Assembly (NCBI GenBank): GCA_035280425.1
Contig: DATEFW010000007.1
Span: forward strand, 186,001-250,000
Source of the DNA: QHXW01 sp035280425
GTDB lineage: Bacteria; Acidobacteriota; Terriglobia; Bryobacterales; Bryobacteraceae
Direction: 5' to 3'
DNA: 64,000 bases
This document shows, piece after piece, positions 42,129 to 50,652 of this stretch. How positions within the stretch are numbered: position 1 is the stretch's first letter; every line of letters starts with the position of its first letter. The notes beneath the pieces are model-generated. The model was not told the origin of the DNA. It saw only the letters and a program-made list of their open reading frames with translations, and searched no databases. Made by a program: the position numbers and the translations under genes.

Positions 42129-42659
42129 ATGCCGGAAGAACTGGATCAGGAGAAATTAGTCGAAGCCATACGGAAAGCCACACAGGATGTCTTCTCCACC
42201 ATGCTGAACATGGAGGTGGCTGCGGGCGAACCATTCAAGCAGGCGGCAAAGCCTGGGCCTGCGGACGGCGTTGTGTCTATGATCGGGCTGGCGGGAGACT
42301 GGGTGGGGACGGGAAGTGTCTGGTGCGGCGCGGAATTCGCGTGCAAGATTTCCGGGCATATGCTGATGTCGGAATTCGCGTCGGTCGATCAGGACGTTTT
42401 GGACGCCATGGGAGAAGTAACCAACATGATCATCGGCAATTTCAAAGTTGCCGTTGAGGAACACTTGGGGCCACTGGGGCTGAGCATCCCGATGGTCATT
42501 TTCGGGCATAACTTTACGGCCCGCAGCGTGAACTCGGCCGACTGGATGGTGGTGCCTTTTGAGTGCGAAGGCGGACGCGTCGAAGTGAAGATCTGCCTGT
42601 CGCGGCAAAGCCAGGAGAAGGCAAGCGGCAGTACGTCGCAGACTCAGGTTTTGGTCTAG
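42129..42659 (+). CDS. CheX-type chemotaxis phosphatase-like protein
   Basis: CheX/CheC proteins dephosphorylate CheY-P. The 176-residue protein carries the signature helix DAMGEVTNMIIGNFKVAVEE with E96-x2-N99, the catalytic pair. The start at 42129 is preceded by GGCGGGAG and gives a natural N-terminus (MPEELDQEKLVEAIRKATQD); an upstream in-frame region overlaps cheY. The gap from the CheY-like gene is 14 bases, so the two probably act together. Confidence 0.85.
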   Translation: MPEELDQEKLVEAIRKATQDVFSTMLNMEVAAGEPFKQAAKPGPADGVVSMIGLAGDWVGTGSVWCGAEFACKISGHMLMSEFASVDQDVLDAMGEVTNMIIGNFKVAVEEHLGPLGLSIPMVIFGHNFTARSVNSADWMVVPFECEGGRVEVKICLSRQSQEKASGSTSQTQVLV

Positions 42660-42696
42660 CGCAAGCTTCTTGAAAATTCAATCAGTTGGCGGCGAA

Positions 42697-42725
42697 TTGA
42701 GGCTCCCGGCCGCCTTTGCTATAAT
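42697..42725 (+). promoter_or_regulatory. Sigma-70-type promoter for the phoH operon
   Basis: TTGAGG (42697-42702), a 17-base spacer and a perfect TATAAT (42720-42725) form a strong vegetative promoter. Transcription should start near 42732, giving a leader of about 150 bases before phoH with several possible hairpins, including AGCCCG/CGGGCT near 42747-42764. Confidence 0.75.
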
Positions 42726-42881
42726 AAACCTAGATGGTATGGAATTTAGCCCGGAGCAGCGGGCTGCTGGTGTTCCCTCCTGTAAGTGAATCTAAGCCGC
42801 TTGTCTCGTGCCTGGCTCAGAACCCAGATCTTGAACATGCCTCCATCCATGCCTGACCGGAGGTTTCCAGACACCCGTTAA

Positions 42882-43973
42882 ATGAAAGTCAGCGTACCTA
42901 TCGTTCGGGGAATCGAGAGCCTGTTCGGCACCCGCGATGAAAATATCCGCCTGCTCGAATCCGGGCTGGGCGTCAGCACACAGCTTATCGACAGTTCGCT
43001 CGAAATCGAAGGCGAGGCCGCCAGCGTGGCGCGCGCTGAAAACATTCTCGAGGATTACGTGGCGCTGGTGCGTGAAGGACACGTGTTCAACAACGGCGAT
43101 CTCCACGGTTATCTGCGTGTGTGCACCGAAGATCCCGAGGTAAGTTTGCGCGCGCTGGTAGCCAGCGGCCGGCAGCGCACGTTCGGGAAAAAGCTGCTGG
43201 CGCCGAAAACCGTCAACCAGCGGCGCTATATGGAGGCGATCGAGCGCAACGACCTGGTGTTCGGGGTGGGGCCGGCGGGAACCGGCAAGACTTACCTGGC
43301 GGTCGCCATGGCGGTATCGGCGTTGTTATCCAAGCGCGTCAGCCGCATCATCCTGACGCGGCCGGCAGTCGAAGCCGGCGAGCGGCTGGGCTTCCTGCCG
43401 GGCACGCTGCAGGAAAAAGTAGATCCCTATCTGCGCCCGCTGTATGACGCCCTGCACGACATGCTGGAAGCCGAGAAGGTGGAAAAACTTCTCGAACGTA
43501 TGATTATCGAGGTGGCGCCCATCGCGTTCATGCGCGGCCGCACGCTCAACGACAGCTTCATCATTTTCGACGAGGCGCAGAATTCGACGCCGGAACAGAT
43601 GAAGATGGTGCTGACGCGGCAGGGCTGCAATTCCAAAATGGTGGTGAACGGCGATATCACGCAGATCGACCTGCCGGGCGCGCGCCGCAGCGGCCTGCTG
43701 GATGCGCTGGACGTGCTGAAAGGGGTCGCAGGGATCACCTTCATCTCATTCGACGAACGCGACGTCGTACGGCACGACCTGGTACAGCGGATCGTCAAAG
43801 CGTACGAAAAATATTACGAAACGGTAGGCGCAGGCCGGCAGCTTTCGCTGCGGCTGGGCGACAATGCTGCCGAACCGGTCTCGGACAACGGAGCGGCGGC
43901 GGAATCAGCAGCACCCGCGGCTCCTGCGGACGCGCCAGCGTTGAACATCCCGAGCGAAGTCTCCAACGCCTGA
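42882..43973 (+). CDS. PhoH-like ATPase
   Basis: PhoH-like proteins are cytoplasmic P-loop ATPases linked to RNA metabolism. The 363-residue protein has an N-terminal KH-like region (IESLFGTRDENIRLLESGLG), Walker A GPAGTGKT (130-137) and Walker B SFIIFDEAQNSTPEQMKMVL. The downstream neighbour is ybeY, an almost universal association. The AGGAGG-like GGAGG lies about 18 bases from the ATG, too far for a normal ribosome site. Confidence 0.94.
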   Translation: MKVSVPIVRGIESLFGTRDENIRLLESGLGVSTQLIDSSLEIEGEAASVARAENILEDYVALVREGHVFNNGDLHGYLRVCTEDPEVSLRALVASGRQRTFGKKLLAPKTVNQRRYMEAIERNDLVFGVGPAGTGKTYLAVAMAVSALLSKRVSRIILTRPAVEAGERLGFLPGTLQEKVDPYLRPLYDALHDMLEAEKVEKLLERMIIEVAPIAFMRGRTLNDSFIIFDEAQNSTPEQMKMVLTRQGCNSKMVVNGDITQIDLPGARRSGLLDALDVLKGVAGITFISFDERDVVRHDLVQRIVKAYEKYYETVGAGRQLSLRLGDNAAEPVSDNGAAAESAAPAAPADAPALNIPSEVSNA

Positions 43974-43986
43974 AGGCGTCGTCGCC

Positions 43987-44433
43987 ATGCATTCCTCCGA
44001 ACCTCTTGTTCTGTTCCGCCGCGCTCCCACGCGCGCGCGCCGCATGCGCATCGAGCATTTGGCGCGCACGATTCGAGCCAAGGTTGCGGGGCGGCGTGAG
44101 TTCCTGGTTCTGGTGACGGACGATCGCGAGCTGCGGCGTTTGAATGCGCAGTTTCTGGGAAAAAACTACCCGACCGATGTGCTTTCGTTTCGCGGCGCGA
44201 ATGGGAGCCGGTCGCTCGGCGAGCTGGCCATTTCGATCGAGCGGGCGCGGGAGCAAGCACGCGCGTTTGGGCACCCGCTCGAAGAAGAAGTCGGGATTCT
44301 CATGCTGCACGGAGTTTTGCATCTGGCCGGCATGGACCACGAGCGCGACAATGGGCGCATGGCGCGCGCCGAGGCGCTCTGGCGCAAGAAATTAGGGCTG
44401 CCGACGGGATTAATCGAACGGGCGCGTGTATGA
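43987..44433 (+). CDS. ybeY: Endoribonuclease YbeY (rRNA maturation)
   Basis: YbeY is a zinc-dependent RNase needed for 16S rRNA 3' processing and ribosome quality control. The zinc ligands are H108, H112 and H118 in LHGVLHLAGMDHERD. The upstream strand motif NYPTDVLSFRG is also conserved. At 148 residues it is normal. It follows phoH by 13 bases and overlaps the CBS protein gene by 4. Confidence 0.95.
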   Translation: MHSSEPLVLFRRAPTRARRMRIEHLARTIRAKVAGRREFLVLVTDDRELRRLNAQFLGKNYPTDVLSFRGANGSRSLGELAISIERAREQARAFGHPLEEEVGILMLHGVLHLAGMDHERDNGRMARAEALWRKKLGLPTGLIERARV

Positions 44434-45689
44434 TTTTGACGCTGCTCATTGCGACATTCGCCGCGATCCTGCTGCTGGCGCTGGCCAGCGCGGTGCAACT
44501 GCTTTACCTGGAAAGTTTGCGGCTGCGGTCGCGGGACCTGCCGGCGCTCGAGTTTTTCAAGTCGGCCCTCGAGGACAAGATCGGACTGGAAACGAACGCG
44601 GGCGCGCTCGCGTTTTCGCTGATCAAACATGTGCTTTTGGCGATCACGGGCGTGCTGGTGCTGGGGGCGTTTCTCACGCGTCCGCTGGACTGGACGGCTC
44701 TGCTCGAGGCATGTTTCCTATCCATCATCGTGATGCTGGCGGCGACTTATGTCCTGCCGCAAATTCTTTACCGCCGGTCGAGCGGACGCTGGCTGAAGCC
44801 CCTGGTCCCGTTGGTACGGGTGCTCGGGTGGCTGACCAAGCCTGGAGCGGGATTTCTCACCTTTTTCTACTCATTGGTTGAGATCGCAGACGACAAGGCG
44901 GGAACTGAGGAACTTGCCACTCCAGCCGAAAACATCGAGGCGCTGATTTCAGCCGGAACTGAAGAAGGGCTCATTCACGAAGAGGACCGCAAGCTGATCC
45001 AATCAGTCGTGGAGTTCGGCGACAAGGTGGTGCGCGAGGTCATGACGCCGCGGCCCAACATAGTGGCCATCGAGGCGGACGCTACTCTGGAACAGTTGCG
45101 CCAACTGGTCATCAACGAGCAGTACTCCCGGATTCCCATTTACGAAAAATCGATCGATGAGATCATCGGGTTCGTGCACGTCCGCGACATGTTTGAGGTC
45201 GACGAAGAAGAACGCGAACGGCGGACCGTGAGGGAATTAATGCGGCCCATCCGCTTTGTTCCCGAGACCAAACCGGTGAACGACCTGATGCGCGAGATGC
45301 AGCAGGATAACACCCACATGGTGATTGTCGTCGATGAATACGGGAACACGGCGGGACTGGCGACAATGGAGGATCTGGTGGAAGTCATCCTGGGCGAGAT
45401 CCGCGATGAGCACGAGCCCGATTCCGATATCACCGAGGACGGCGAGGGCGGCTATATTGTTTCCGGAAATTTCGACCTGGCGCGGCTGAGCGATTTATTC
45501 GCATTCCGCCCCCAGGAAGATGTGGAATCGACCACGGTGGGAGGCCTGGTCACGGAGTGGCTGGGGCACGTGCCGCAGCCGGGAGAAGCAGTAGCGCGCG
45601 ACGGCATCCGCATCGAGGTGCTGGCGAGCGACGAACTGCGTGTGGAACGCGTCCGCATTACCAAGGCGCAAACCGTGGCGCATGAGTGA
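44430..45689 (+). CDS. CorC/HlyC-type CBS-domain membrane protein
   Basis: This family includes CorC-like magnesium/cobalt efflux proteins. The 419-residue protein has an N-terminal membrane domain of the DUF21 type with about four helices. A CBS pair follows (about 205-330; VVREVMTPRPNIVAIEADAT, MVIVVDEYGNTAGLATMEDL). The C-terminal transporter-associated domain includes GGYIVSGNFDLARLSDLF. The EVMTPR motif is typical. The stop overlaps era by 8 bases. Confidence 0.9.
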   Translation: MILTLLIATFAAILLLALASAVQLLYLESLRLRSRDLPALEFFKSALEDKIGLETNAGALAFSLIKHVLLAITGVLVLGAFLTRPLDWTALLEACFLSIIVMLAATYVLPQILYRRSSGRWLKPLVPLVRVLGWLTKPGAGFLTFFYSLVEIADDKAGTEELATPAENIEALISAGTEEGLIHEEDRKLIQSVVEFGDKVVREVMTPRPNIVAIEADATLEQLRQLVINEQYSRIPIYEKSIDEIIGFVHVRDMFEVDEEERERRTVRELMRPIRFVPETKPVNDLMREMQQDNTHMVIVVDEYGNTAGLATMEDLVEVILGEIRDEHEPDSDITEDGEGGYIVSGNFDLARLSDLFAFRPQEDVESTTVGGLVTEWLGHVPQPGEAVARDGIRIEVLASDELRVERVRITKAQTVAHE

Positions 45690-46611
45690 TCCGGGCGCGG
45701 CGGCGGGTTTCCGCTCCGGTTTCGTAACCATTCTGGGGCGGCCCAACGCGGGAAAATCGACGCTGCTGAATGCGCTGGCCGGAGCGAAGCTGGCGATCAC
45801 CTCTGAAAAACCACAAACCACACGCACTTCGATCCAGGGCGTGGTGTCGATGCCCGACGCACAGATCGTATTCATCGACACTCCCGGCATCCACAAAGCG
45901 GATTCCGCGATCAACCGGCAGATGATGGAAGCGGTGCGCACGGCGCTCGAGGACCGCGACGTGCTGATTTTCCTGGTGGACGCGGCGCGGGATTTCGGCG
46001 AAGCGGACGCGCACGCGCTCGACCTGGTGAAGAAGGCCGGGACTCCTGCGATCCTGGCGTTGAACAAGATCGATCTGCTGCGCGATAAATCGCGGCTGTT
46101 ATCGCTGATCGACCGGTACCGGGGGCTTCACGATTTCGCGGATTACATTCCGATTTCGGCGCATACCGGCGAAAATCTGGAGAAGCTGCGGCAGGCGATT
46201 GCGGCTCTGCTGCCGGAAGGACCGGCGTATTTTCCCGCGGAGCACATGACGGATCAACCGGAGCGTTTTCTCGCGGCCGAACTGGTCCGGGAAAAGATTC
46301 TCGATGAAACTCACGAGGAGGTGCCGCACGCGGTGGCCGTTGTGGTGGACAAGTGGGAGGAAACACCGCGGCTGATCCGCATCTTCGCCACCATCTACGT
46401 GGAGAAGGAAGGACAGAAGGGAATCCTTTTGGGCGCGGGCGGGTCGAAGCTCAAGCGCATCGGCAGCCGCGCTCGCGAGGAGATGGAGAAATTTTTCGCG
46501 CGAAAGATTTTTCTCGATCTGCACGTAAAAGTACATCCGGGCTGGCGGGAGGAGCGGCAGTTTCTGGACGCGCTCGACTGGCGTACAATGGCCGGTAAAG
46601 ATGACTCGTAG
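45682..46611 (+). CDS. era: GTPase Era
   Basis: Era is a ribosome-assembly GTPase that binds 16S rRNA. From the ATG at 45682 (MSDPGAAAGFRSGFVTIL) it has 309 residues. G1 is GRPNAGKST, G3 DTPGIH, G4 NKID and G5 SAHTGEN; the C-terminal KH domain includes GQKGILLGAGGSKLKRIGSR. The ORF could start at 45640 but the 45682 start matches the family. It is in the phoH-ybeY-corC-era series. Confidence 0.96.
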   Translation: MSDPGAAAGFRSGFVTILGRPNAGKSTLLNALAGAKLAITSEKPQTTRTSIQGVVSMPDAQIVFIDTPGIHKADSAINRQMMEAVRTALEDRDVLIFLVDAARDFGEADAHALDLVKKAGTPAILALNKIDLLRDKSRLLSLIDRYRGLHDFADYIPISAHTGENLEKLRQAIAALLPEGPAYFPAEHMTDQPERFLAAELVREKILDETHEEVPHAVAVVVDKWEETPRLIRIFATIYVEKEGQKGILLGAGGSKLKRIGSRAREEMEKFFARKIFLDLHVKVHPGWREERQFLDALDWRTMAGKDDS

Positions 46612-46891
46612 GCAGATTCTCACCAGGTGTTTGGCCGCCGTGCCGCTGGCCGCTATAGCTTTTGCCGATAAACCGGTGTCCGACGACGCCCTTCACGACA
46701 TGGTCAAGCGGCGGCTCGCGAACGATGCGGACGTAAAAGGCGGCGCGCTGGACATTGAAGTCCATGAAGGGGTGGTCACCCTGCGGGGCAAGGTCGAAAC
46801 CGAGAAGCAGCGGAAGAAGGCCGAGAAACTGACCAAGAAGATCAAAGGCGTCAACCGAGTCGTGAACGAGATCCAGTTGTCCGAAAAATAA
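46601..46891 (+). CDS. Small exported BON-domain protein
   Basis: BON domains bind phospholipid and occur in envelope proteins such as OsmY. The 96-residue protein has a signal peptide (MTRRQILTRCLAAVPLAAIA) and one BON domain (LHDMVKRRLANDADVKGGAL, EVHEGVVTLRGKVETEKQRK, GVNRVVNEIQL). The start lies 11 bases inside the era end. An outer-envelope stability role is likely. Confidence 0.85.
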   Translation: MTRRQILTRCLAAVPLAAIAFADKPVSDDALHDMVKRRLANDADVKGGALDIEVHEGVVTLRGKVETEKQRKKAEKLTKKIKGVNRVVNEIQLSEK

Positions 46892-46896
46892 CCCTC

Positions 46897-47772
46897 ATGC
46901 AAATCACCCGCCGCCAGTTTGGCTTTTCGGCGCTGGCGCTGCCCGCGTTGGCGCAGGAAGAACCAGAAGGGCAGGTTGACCGGATTGCTACCGGCTACAG
47001 ATTTACGGAAGGCCCCGCCTGGTCGCGCGAAGGGTTTCTTTTGTTTAGCGATGTGCCGAACAATCAGATTATCAAGTACGTTCCGGGCGAAAAGCCGGCC
47101 GTTTTTCGTGAAAATTCGAACGGAGCCAACGGAAACACATTCGACGCGCAGGGCCGTTTTTACTCTTGCGAAAGCCGGACCCGGCGTGTCGTGCGCATGG
47201 ATAAGAAAGGCGCGATCCAGGTCCTGGCGGAAAAGTGGGAAGGCAAGCGGCTGAATGCGCCGAACGATATTGTGGTGCGCAAAGACGGCCACATTTATTT
47301 CACCGATCCCGCGTTCGGCAACCAGGCGGATACGCGCGAACTGGATTTCTTCGGCGTCTATCACATCACGCCCAAAGGCGAGCTGAATCTGATTGCCAAG
47401 CCGGCGGGGCGGCCGAACGGAATCACCTTCGCGCCGGGCGGGCACGTGCTTTACGTCGCCAATTCCGATGAGCATAACGTGCGGGCTTACGATGTCGATC
47501 ACGGCGGCAACACATCCAACGAGCGCGTCGTCATCTCGGGCGTCGAGGGCGTCCCGGACGGGATGCGCGTGGATGAAAAAGGCAATATTTATATCGCTGC
47601 GAGCGGAGTTGCGGTATACGATCCGCGCGGAAAGCTGCTCGAGACTATCCAAACGCCGGAGACGCCGGCCAACTGTACTTTCGGCGACGCCGATTTGCAG
47701 ACGCTCTATGTGACCGCCCGCACTTCGGTTTACCGTGTGCGTCGAAACGTGAAAGGGGCGTTGCAGTATTAA
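46897..47772 (+). CDS. SMP-30/gluconolactonase family protein with Tat-type signal
   Basis: SMP-30-family six-bladed beta-propellers hydrolyse sugar lactones with a divalent metal. The 291-residue protein has the fold's conserved steps FTEGPAWSREGFLLFSDVPN, LNAPNDIVVRKDGHIYFTDP and FAPGGHVLYVANSDEHNVRA, with the metal-binding Glu/Asn/Asp. The N-terminus MQITRRQFGFSALALPAL carries RRQFGF, a twin-arginine motif, so it is probably exported folded. It follows the BON gene after 5 bases. Confidence 0.88.
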   Translation: MQITRRQFGFSALALPALAQEEPEGQVDRIATGYRFTEGPAWSREGFLLFSDVPNNQIIKYVPGEKPAVFRENSNGANGNTFDAQGRFYSCESRTRRVVRMDKKGAIQVLAEKWEGKRLNAPNDIVVRKDGHIYFTDPAFGNQADTRELDFFGVYHITPKGELNLIAKPAGRPNGITFAPGGHVLYVANSDEHNVRAYDVDHGGNTSNERVVISGVEGVPDGMRVDEKGNIYIAASGVAVYDPRGKLLETIQTPETPANCTFGDADLQTLYVTARTSVYRVRRNVKGALQY

Positions 47773-48220
47773 AGGCCGGAAGAGCAGAGGCCGGCGGCGC
47801 TATCCGTCGCGGCCGATTCTCGGGGTGGGCGGCGTCGTTCTGAGGGGCGACCGCGTGCTGCTGGTGAAGCGCGGGAGAGCGCCGTTGAAGGGATACTGGT
47901 CGATACCCGGGGGCGTGCTGGAATCCGGCGAGCGCCTGGAAGCGGGCCTGCGGCGCGAGGTCCTGGAAGAGACCGGGCTTCGGGTTAAGCCGCTCGAGAT
48001 TGTGGAAGTATTCGAGCGCATCCTCAATGACGCGCAAGGGCGGCCGGAATACCATTACGTGCTCATCGACTATCGCTGCCGTGTCACCGGCGGGACGCTG
48101 GCGCCGGATGACGACGTGAGCAGCGCGGAGTGGGTGCCGCGCGCGGCGCTCAAACGATACAGGATGACGAACGGCACGTTGCGTGTCATCGAGGAAGCTT
48201 TTCGCAACGGCACGCAATGA
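47768..48220 (+). CDS. Nudix hydrolase, probable non-canonical ATT start
   Basis: The protein cleaves a nucleoside-diphosphate-linked substrate. The Nudix box is complete (GGVLESGERLEAGLRREVLE then ETG). The first usual start codon is GTG at 47825, but that removes the conserved first strand: the frame upstream reads RRRYPSRPILGVGGVVLRGD, as in many Nudix proteins. The frame opens after a TGA at 47750 and contains no ATG, GTG or TTG before 47825. An ATT at 47768 follows AAAGGGG by 9 bases and overlaps the SMP-30 stop. I therefore propose ATT; 47825 is the conservative alternative. Confidence 0.7.
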   Translation: MKGRKSRGRRRYPSRPILGVGGVVLRGDRVLLVKRGRAPLKGYWSIPGGVLESGERLEAGLRREVLEETGLRVKPLEIVEVFERILNDAQGRPEYHYVLIDYRCRVTGGTLAPDDDVSSAEWVPRAALKRYRMTNGTLRVIEEAFRNGTQ

Positions 48221-50652
48221 AGATGCATACGACGAGCGCCGCCATCCTGGAATTTGAAGCGCTCCGCGAGCTGGTGGGCCGGTTTATTTCGAGCCCGCTT
48301 GGCCGGGCGGAACTGGACAAAGTCCAGCCACATACAGATCGCGAAAAACTCGAGCAGGATCTGGCCGAGGCGCAGGAGGCGACCGAATACCTACGAGCCG
48401 CGGCCAAGCCTCAGCCGGCCGCACGCGGCGCAGCGATCCGGCTCAACTTCAACGCCATTCCAGACCTCGCCCAGACGGTGCACAAGCTGCGCATCGAAGG
48501 GGCGGTGCTCGAGCCCAAAGAAATCGCCGACGTGCTGGCGTTTCTCGACCGGGCAGCCGATGCGCGCTCGATTTTGCGAAGCGTGGAAGAGAGATTCCCG
48601 CTGCTGGGCCGGCGGTCGATGGCGATCGGCGAATTTCGCGCGCTGCTGAACGATCTGTCAGGAAAGATCCAGCCGGATGGCACGGTCGCCGACCACGCGA
48701 GCGTAGCTCTCGGCCGCTTGCGGCGCGATCTCGAAAAGCAGAAGAAGGCCATTCAGGAATCACTCGAGCGGTTCTTGCGCGCGCATCACGAAGAAGGCGT
48801 GCTGCAGGAAGAGTTCGTGACTATCCGGAACGAGCGTTTTGTTGTGCCGGTGATTGCGGGACAGCGGCGGAAAATCGACGGCGTGATTCACGGCGCGAGC
48901 TCGAGCGGGCACACGTTATTCGTCGAGCCGCTGGATACCATCGACTTAAACAATGAGCTCGTCCGGCTGAGCGAAGAGGAGCTCCGCGAAGTGCATCGCA
49001 TCCTGCGCGAGCTGACGGACCGGTTGCGCGGTTACGCAGACTCCATTCTTTCGACAGTGGCGACCATGGGCGAGCTCGAGCTGGTCTTCGCGAAGGCGCG
49101 TTTTGCCGGCGAATTCGATTGCGTTCGGCCGCGGTTCAGCGCGCCCGAAGAGCGCCGGCTTGTGCTGAAGGACGCGCGCCATCCACTGCTCGAAGACGTG
49201 CTGCGCCGCCGGCAGAAGACGGCCGTGCCGATCAGCTTGCAACTCGACAGCAATGGCCGCACGCTGCTGATCAGCGGTCCGAATACCGGCGGCAAAACCG
49301 TAGCGCTCAAAACCGTGGGGCTCGCCGCGCTGATGGCGCAATCCGGACTCCCGGTGCCGGCGGCGGAAGCGGAATTTCCGATCTTCGATCAGGTGCTCGC
49401 CGATATCGGCGATTACCAATCTATCCAGGAAAGTCTCAGCACGTTTTCGGCGCACGTCTCTCATATCCGGGAAATGATCCTGGAAGTCACGCCGGATTCG
49501 CTCGTGCTATTGGACGAGCTCGGCTCGGCAACGGATCCGGAGGAAGGCGGTGCGCTGGGCGTTGCGGTGATCGATCATTTTCGGGCTTCCGGTGCATTCA
49601 CCCTGACCTCCACGCACCTGATTGCCCTGAAGATTTACGGGGCCAACACCGCAGGCGTCCTGAATGCATCCGTGGGATTCGATGAAGAGACGCTGGCGCC
49701 TACCTACAAGCTGCAAGTCGGGCTGCCCGGCAAGTCTGCGGGCATCGAAATTGCCACGCGCCTGGGGATGCCGGAAGCAATTATCCGGCGCGCGCGGGAG
49801 TCGATGGGCGATCGCGAAAGGGATGTCTCGCGGTTTCTGAGCGAGCTGCACAGGCGCGTAGAGGAGGCTGACGAATTAAAACAGCGCCTGGAAGAGACAC
49901 GCGCCCAGTTAGCGGCCCGAGAAAAGGAGCTGTCGCGTGAATGGGAAAAGCGCGAGACCGCAAAACTGCGCGAACTGGAGCGGCGCTGCGAAGGAGTTCT
50001 CGCAAATTTCGAATTGCAGGCCGAGGAAGCGATTCAACGCATCGCGCAAACCGCCGAGCGCCGCAAAGCGGTAGAGCAGGCGCAGCGTGGAGTAGCAAAA
50101 GCTAAACGCGAATTGCGGGAAGAATTCGAGACCACCGTGCTGGCGACCAAGGATGACGCGCGCCAGGGCGAACTCGGGAAACGGCCGAAAATCGAGGAGG
50201 GCGCGCGCGTGCGGCTTTCGGGTGTGCGCGAGCCGGCGCGTGTGCGGCGATTTCTGGGTGAAGATCGCATCGAAGTGGATGCAGGATTTCTGAAGATGCA
50301 GGTTTCGATTGACGATGTGCTCGAGGTGCTGCCGCAATCCGAGCCGGCCGGGGGGCAGAAGCTGCCGAAAAACGTCAGCTTTCAGCCCGCGCCGCAGCTT
50401 AACCCGATGTTTCATGAGATCAACGTTATCGGTGAGCGGGCGGAAGAGGCGTGCGATCGCGTGGAAAAATTTCTGGACAGCGCGGTGATGGCGACAGCCA
50501 GTCGCGTGCGCATCGTGCACGGCCACGGCATGGGCGTGCTGCGCAAGGCGATATCCGAGCTGCTAGCGGCCAGTCCGCACGTGGAGAAGTTTTACCAGGC
50601 GCCGCAGCACGAAGGCGGAGCCGGGGCTACGATTGTGGAGCTAAAGAGCTGA
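48217..50652 (+). CDS. mutS2: MutS2 ATPase / endonuclease
   Basis: MutS2 binds branched DNA or collided ribosomes and has a C-terminal Smr nuclease domain. From the ATG at 48217, overlapping the Nudix stop (ATGA), it has 811 residues. Walker A is SGPNTGGKTVALKTVG near residue 353, the ATPase signature is STFSAHVSHIREM and Walker B LVLLDELGSATDPEEGGALG. The Smr domain (about 730-811) has IVHGHGMGVLRKAI. Its usual LDLHG/LDLRG motif is replaced by INVIG. The last 12 bases overlap the convergent peroxiredoxin gene. Confidence 0.93.
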   Translation: MKMHTTSAAILEFEALRELVGRFISSPLGRAELDKVQPHTDREKLEQDLAEAQEATEYLRAAAKPQPAARGAAIRLNFNAIPDLAQTVHKLRIEGAVLEPKEIADVLAFLDRAADARSILRSVEERFPLLGRRSMAIGEFRALLNDLSGKIQPDGTVADHASVALGRLRRDLEKQKKAIQESLERFLRAHHEEGVLQEEFVTIRNERFVVPVIAGQRRKIDGVIHGASSSGHTLFVEPLDTIDLNNELVRLSEEELREVHRILRELTDRLRGYADSILSTVATMGELELVFAKARFAGEFDCVRPRFSAPEERRLVLKDARHPLLEDVLRRRQKTAVPISLQLDSNGRTLLISGPNTGGKTVALKTVGLAALMAQSGLPVPAAEAEFPIFDQVLADIGDYQSIQESLSTFSAHVSHIREMILEVTPDSLVLLDELGSATDPEEGGALGVAVIDHFRASGAFTLTSTHLIALKIYGANTAGVLNASVGFDEETLAPTYKLQVGLPGKSAGIEIATRLGMPEAIIRRARESMGDRERDVSRFLSELHRRVEEADELKQRLEETRAQLAAREKELSREWEKRETAKLRELERRCEGVLANFELQAEEAIQRIAQTAERRKAVEQAQRGVAKAKRELREEFETTVLATKDDARQGELGKRPKIEEGARVRLSGVREPARVRRFLGEDRIEVDAGFLKMQVSIDDVLEVLPQSEPAGGQKLPKNVSFQPAPQLNPMFHEINVIGERAEEACDRVEKFLDSAVMATASRVRIVHGHGMGVLRKAISELLAASPHVEKFYQAPQHEGGAGATIVELKS

